From NCBI GenBank assembly GCA_050486105.1, contig JBJHCR010000138.1, positions 1 to 15,650 of the forward strand: DNA of 15,650 bases. Direction: 5' to 3'. Below, piece after piece: positions 13,922 to 15,650 of this stretch (positions within the stretch are counted from its first letter, which is position 1; every line of letters starts with the position of its first letter). The notes under the pieces were generated by a model. It was given only the letters and a program-made list of their open reading frames with translations. It did no database searches and was not told the DNA's origin. This stretch comes from JAEXNA01 sp050486105 (lineage in GTDB: Bacteria; Vulcanimicrobiota; Xenobia; Xenobiales; JADMJV01). The position numbers and the translations under genes were made by a program.

Positions 13922-14758
13922 ATGCATCCGGTTTTGATCGAACCCTTTGGGTTTGCCATATATAGCTACTCAGCGGTCTTGATCCTGAGTTTTATCTGCT
14001 CTATGGCCTTGGCTATTTTTCTAGCCAAGCGACAAGGGCCCACGGACGTCGAGTACGTGCAGAACTTAGCCCTGTGGGGGATCATTTGGGGGTTGATCGG
14101 GGGACGCCTGGGTTATGTGCTCTGGGATCTTCCTCGCTTTGTCAACGACCCCATCCGCATCTTTGCGGTGCGAGAAGGGGGAATGACCATACTCGGCGGC
14201 ATCATCGTGCCCCTGATCGTGCTAATCATCACTCTCAAACGCCGAGGGATCGAGCCTCGCAACGTCTTAGACACCTTTTCCGCTCCCTTGCTCTTAGGGA
14301 TGGCCATCGGCCGCATCGGCTGCATCCTCCACGGATGCTGTTATGGCTCGGTTTGCGACGACTGTGTTTTCGGGCTGACCTACACCGAAGGAGCCTTGCC
14401 CCTGGGCGACCCCCTGGGTCCGCGTTATCCCACTCAGATCTTTGAAATGGTGGGTGACCTGATCCTGATGGGCTTGGTCATAAAACTGTTGCCCCACTTG
14501 AAGTTCGCGGGACAGGCTATTTGGGTCACCCTGGCAGGGTACGGGTGCATCCGCTTCACCAATGAGTTTTTTCGTGACGATCGGGTCTGGTACGGACCTC
14601 TGCCCATCGGCCAATGGATCGCTTTAGGGATGGTGACCGTGGGTGTGCTAGGACTTCTCGGAGTCTTTGGACGCCCCCCGGTAGATCACAGTTGGCAAGC
14701 CGGCGATACCGAAGAGCAACCCAAGCGCAAAAAGAAGGTCAAGAGCAAGTCAAAGTAA
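13922..14758 (+). CDS. lgt: Prolipoprotein diacylglyceryl transferase
   Basis: Lgt moves a diacylglyceryl group from phosphatidylglycerol to the lipobox Cys of prolipoproteins in the inner membrane, the first step of lipoprotein maturation. The 278-residue protein starts at an ATG with GGAG 8 nt upstream and has about seven hydrophobic helices. Diagnostic motifs are HPVLIEPFGFAIYSYSAVL at the N-terminus, GRLGYVLWD (61-69), REGGMTILGG (84-93), GRIGCILHGCCYG (130-142, the family signature with the essential Arg131) and IRFTNEFFRDD (210-220). The position of the E. coli HGG histidine is Leu91 here; other residues are also found there in distant Lgt proteins. The C-terminus is an unusually long Lys-rich cytoplasmic tail (KRKKKVKSKSK). 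Confidence 0.95.
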   Translation: MHPVLIEPFGFAIYSYSAVLILSFICSMALAIFLAKRQGPTDVEYVQNLALWGIIWGLIGGRLGYVLWDLPRFVNDPIRIFAVREGGMTILGGIIVPLIVLIITLKRRGIEPRNVLDTFSAPLLLGMAIGRIGCILHGCCYGSVCDDCVFGLTYTEGALPLGDPLGPRYPTQIFEMVGDLILMGLVIKLLPHLKFAGQAIWVTLAGYGCIRFTNEFFRDDRVWYGPLPIGQWIALGMVTVGVLGLLGVFGRPPVDHSWQAGDTEEQPKRKKKVKSKSK

Positions 14759-14795
14759 GCTGACCGTCTTGCTTGCCCGAACCCTAAGCTCCTGA

Positions 14796-14858
14796 GCCAG
14801 AGAGATTCTTGCTCAGTCCCTAGTCTCGAAAAGCTTGAGTCTGGCAAGTGTCTGAGAG
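14796..14858 (+). pseudogene. Remnant of a PIN-toxin gene upstream of the intact copy
   Basis: These 63 bp match 15194-15256 inside the toxin gene at 57 of 63 positions without gaps, at a distance of 398 bp in the same orientation. In the toxin frame it reads AREILAQSLVSKSLSLASV and then TGA, where the intact gene has Trp44. It has no start codon and no other toxin sequence on either side that I can see. It looks like the leftover of a duplicated toxin-antitoxin copy or a gene-conversion product. Confidence 0.8.
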
Positions 14859-14871
14859 TTGCCCCCTGCCC

Positions 14872-14900
14872 TTGATCAACCCCTTGGTCAGGGTTACACT
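14872..14900 (+). promoter_or_regulatory. Promoter of the toxin-antitoxin pair (leaderless)
   Basis: TTGATC (14872-14877), 17 nt, TACACT (14895-14900) gives 4 of 6 matches in each box. The expected start, 7 nt past the -10, is the G of the antitoxin GTG at 14907, so the mRNA would be leaderless. An inverted repeat AACCC (14878-14882) and GGGTT (14891-14895) lies between the boxes and is a candidate autoregulation site. Confidence 0.45.
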
Positions 14901-14906
14901 TGAGGT

Positions 14907-15125
14907 GTGAAACAAGTCAATATCTCTCAGGCTAAAGCCCAGCTCTCCAGATTGCTCAAAGAGGCTGTCGCCGGCGAAGAGATCGTTATCGCCAGGGATG
15001 GAGTGCCGATGGTCAAGTTGGTTCCGGTCGAACCCCTACCGCAGTCGATTCTGGGATTGGTTCCCGATCTATGGATCTCCGAGGATTTTGATGAGCCGAT
15101 GAACGATTTCACAGAATATCAATGA
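14907..15125 (+). CDS. Phd/YefM-family antitoxin
   Basis: The 72-residue protein begins with the family pattern MKQVNISQAKAQLSRLLKEA, then GEEIVIARDGVPMVKLVPVE (23-42): an N-terminal DNA-binding and dimerisation fold. The acidic C-terminal tail (DLWISEDFDEPMNDF) is the usual toxin-wrapping segment. The start is GTG at 14907; GAGG is only 1 nt away, which is too close for normal ribosome binding and fits leaderless initiation. The stop overlaps the toxin ATG (ATGA at 15122-15125), so the two are translationally coupled. It should neutralise the PIN toxin and repress their shared promoter, as known for the family. Confidence 0.9.
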   Translation: MKQVNISQAKAQLSRLLKEAVAGEEIVIARDGVPMVKLVPVEPLPQSILGLVPDLWISEDFDEPMNDFTEYQ

Positions 15126-15508
15126 CCGATGTTCTCCTCGATACCCACACTTTTCTTTGGGCACTTCGAGAAGATCGCAAGCTCAGTCCCAAAGCCAGAG
15201 GTATTCTTGCTCAGACCCAAGTCTCGAAAAGCTTGAGTCTGGCCAGTGTCTGGGAGATGACCATAAAGTCCTCACTTGGAAAGCTCAAGGTCGGCATCCC
15301 TCTAGAACTGGCCGTCTTGAGAGCCCGAAGTCGAGGTCTGAACCTTCTGCCTATAGATCTCAAGCATGTCCTGAGGGTCGAAACCCTACCCTGGCATCAT
15401 CGGGATCCCTTCGATCGCCTATTGATAGCTCAATCCCTAACCGAGGATCTGCCGATCCTCAGCCAAGACGGCCTGCTAGACCAATATGGCGTTCGCAGAA
15501 TCTGGTGA
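15122..15508 (+). CDS. PIN-domain toxin (VapC-like ribonuclease)
   Basis: The 128-residue PIN domain has the expected acidic residues: Asp7 in LLDTHTFLWAL, Glu45 in SVWEM, Asp95 and Asp98 in HHRDPFDRLLIAQ, and Asp116 in ILSQDGLLD. PIN toxins are magnesium-dependent ribonucleases that cut tRNA or rRNA and stop growth when the antitoxin decays. This one belongs to the group that pairs with Phd/YefM-type antitoxins. The ATG overlaps the antitoxin stop. Length is normal and all active-site acids are present, so it is probably functional. A 63-bp piece of this gene (codons 25-45) recurs upstream of the operon. Confidence 0.9.
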   Translation: MTDVLLDTHTFLWALREDRKLSPKARGILAQTQVSKSLSLASVWEMTIKSSLGKLKVGIPLELAVLRARSRGLNLLPIDLKHVLRVETLPWHHRDPFDRLLIAQSLTEDLPILSQDGLLDQYGVRRIW

Positions 15509-15532
15509 GCCCCAGTCCTCAAGCTTTAGCTG

Positions 15533-15581
15533 GACGGGATTCTAACCGGAGGCTCCGCCGAGCCTCGGCTAGAATTCCGTC
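15533..15581. terminator. Long hairpin after the toxin gene
   Basis: The left arm 15533-15555 (starting GACGGGATTCTA) pairs with the right arm 15560-15581 (ending AGAATTCCGTC) over about 20 bp with two mismatches or wobbles and one bulge, around a CGCC loop. It starts 25 nt after the toxin stop. No T-tract follows on either strand. It may be a bidirectional terminator between convergent genes or a small inverted-repeat element. Confidence 0.45.
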
Positions 15582-15615
15582 AAGGGCCTGTTGGACCTCT
15601 CAGATTCAGGAACGA

Positions 15616-15650
15616 CTACTCCTCGGCAGAGGGCTCGGCAACGTCTGCCC
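15616..15650 (-). CDS. Possible 3' end of a gene entering from the right edge
   Basis: On the minus strand one frame reads ADVAEPSAEE and then TAG at the window edge. The Ala/Glu/Pro-rich end is typical of a disordered protein C-terminus, and its convergent position opposite the toxin gene with a hairpin between would make sense. Eleven codons are too few to prove coding. Confidence 0.2.
   Translation of the reverse strand, partial: ADVAEPSAEE

Overview
The window looks like a stretch of chromosome from an uncultured, free-living bacterium. It has an lgt gene, RNY-type codons, good Shine-Dalgarno sites (GGAGG, AGGAG) and sigma70-like promoters. A run of 10 N inside one gene suggests a metagenome or draft assembly. 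No rRNA, tRNA, insertion sequence, phage gene or CRISPR array was seen. The phylum cannot be fixed from sequence alone. The layout of the Ser/Thr-kinase-like domain recalls kinases of Cyanobacteria-related, Eremiobacterota and Chloroflexota genomes, but that is only an impression.

Left part (1-9259): a 5'-truncated large LysM surface protein with a short NPSDV-type repeat; a membrane-anchored TPR protein; an unknown membrane/coiled-coil protein; a large sensor fusing a degenerate Ser/Thr kinase domain (pseudokinase), a membrane region and an intact histidine kinase; a small unknown protein just upstream of it; a two-zinc-ribbon protein of the zf-TFIIB type; and a polar, low-complexity unknown protein.

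Centre (9340-13815): a compact reactive-sulfur detoxification locus set between two tandem arrays of one 61-bp repeat family (9 and 5 copies, same orientation). A leftward operon encodes a rhodanese with a YgaP-type membrane tail, a CstB-like persulfide dioxygenase with two rhodanese domains, and an ArsR-family repressor. It is divergent from a TauE/SafE sulfite exporter. The two promoters share their -35 region, and an imperfect inverted repeat covers that point, so one repressor could control both arms. The inferred flow is persulfide sulfur handed between rhodanese and dioxygenase, oxidised to sulfite or thiosulfate, and exported by TauE. The repeat units downstream of the leftward operon form hairpin-plus-T6 structures on the minus strand and so look like a battery of intrinsic terminators. 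A G-rich 37-58 bp repeat tract lies on the far side of the first array.

Right part (13922-15650): lgt (lipoprotein maturation), then a Phd/YefM-PIN (VapBC-type) toxin-antitoxin pair with a promoter placing transcription at the GTG start codon. A 63-bp, about 90% identical remnant of the toxin gene lies just upstream of the pair. A long hairpin follows the toxin gene and may separate it from a convergent gene at the window edge.
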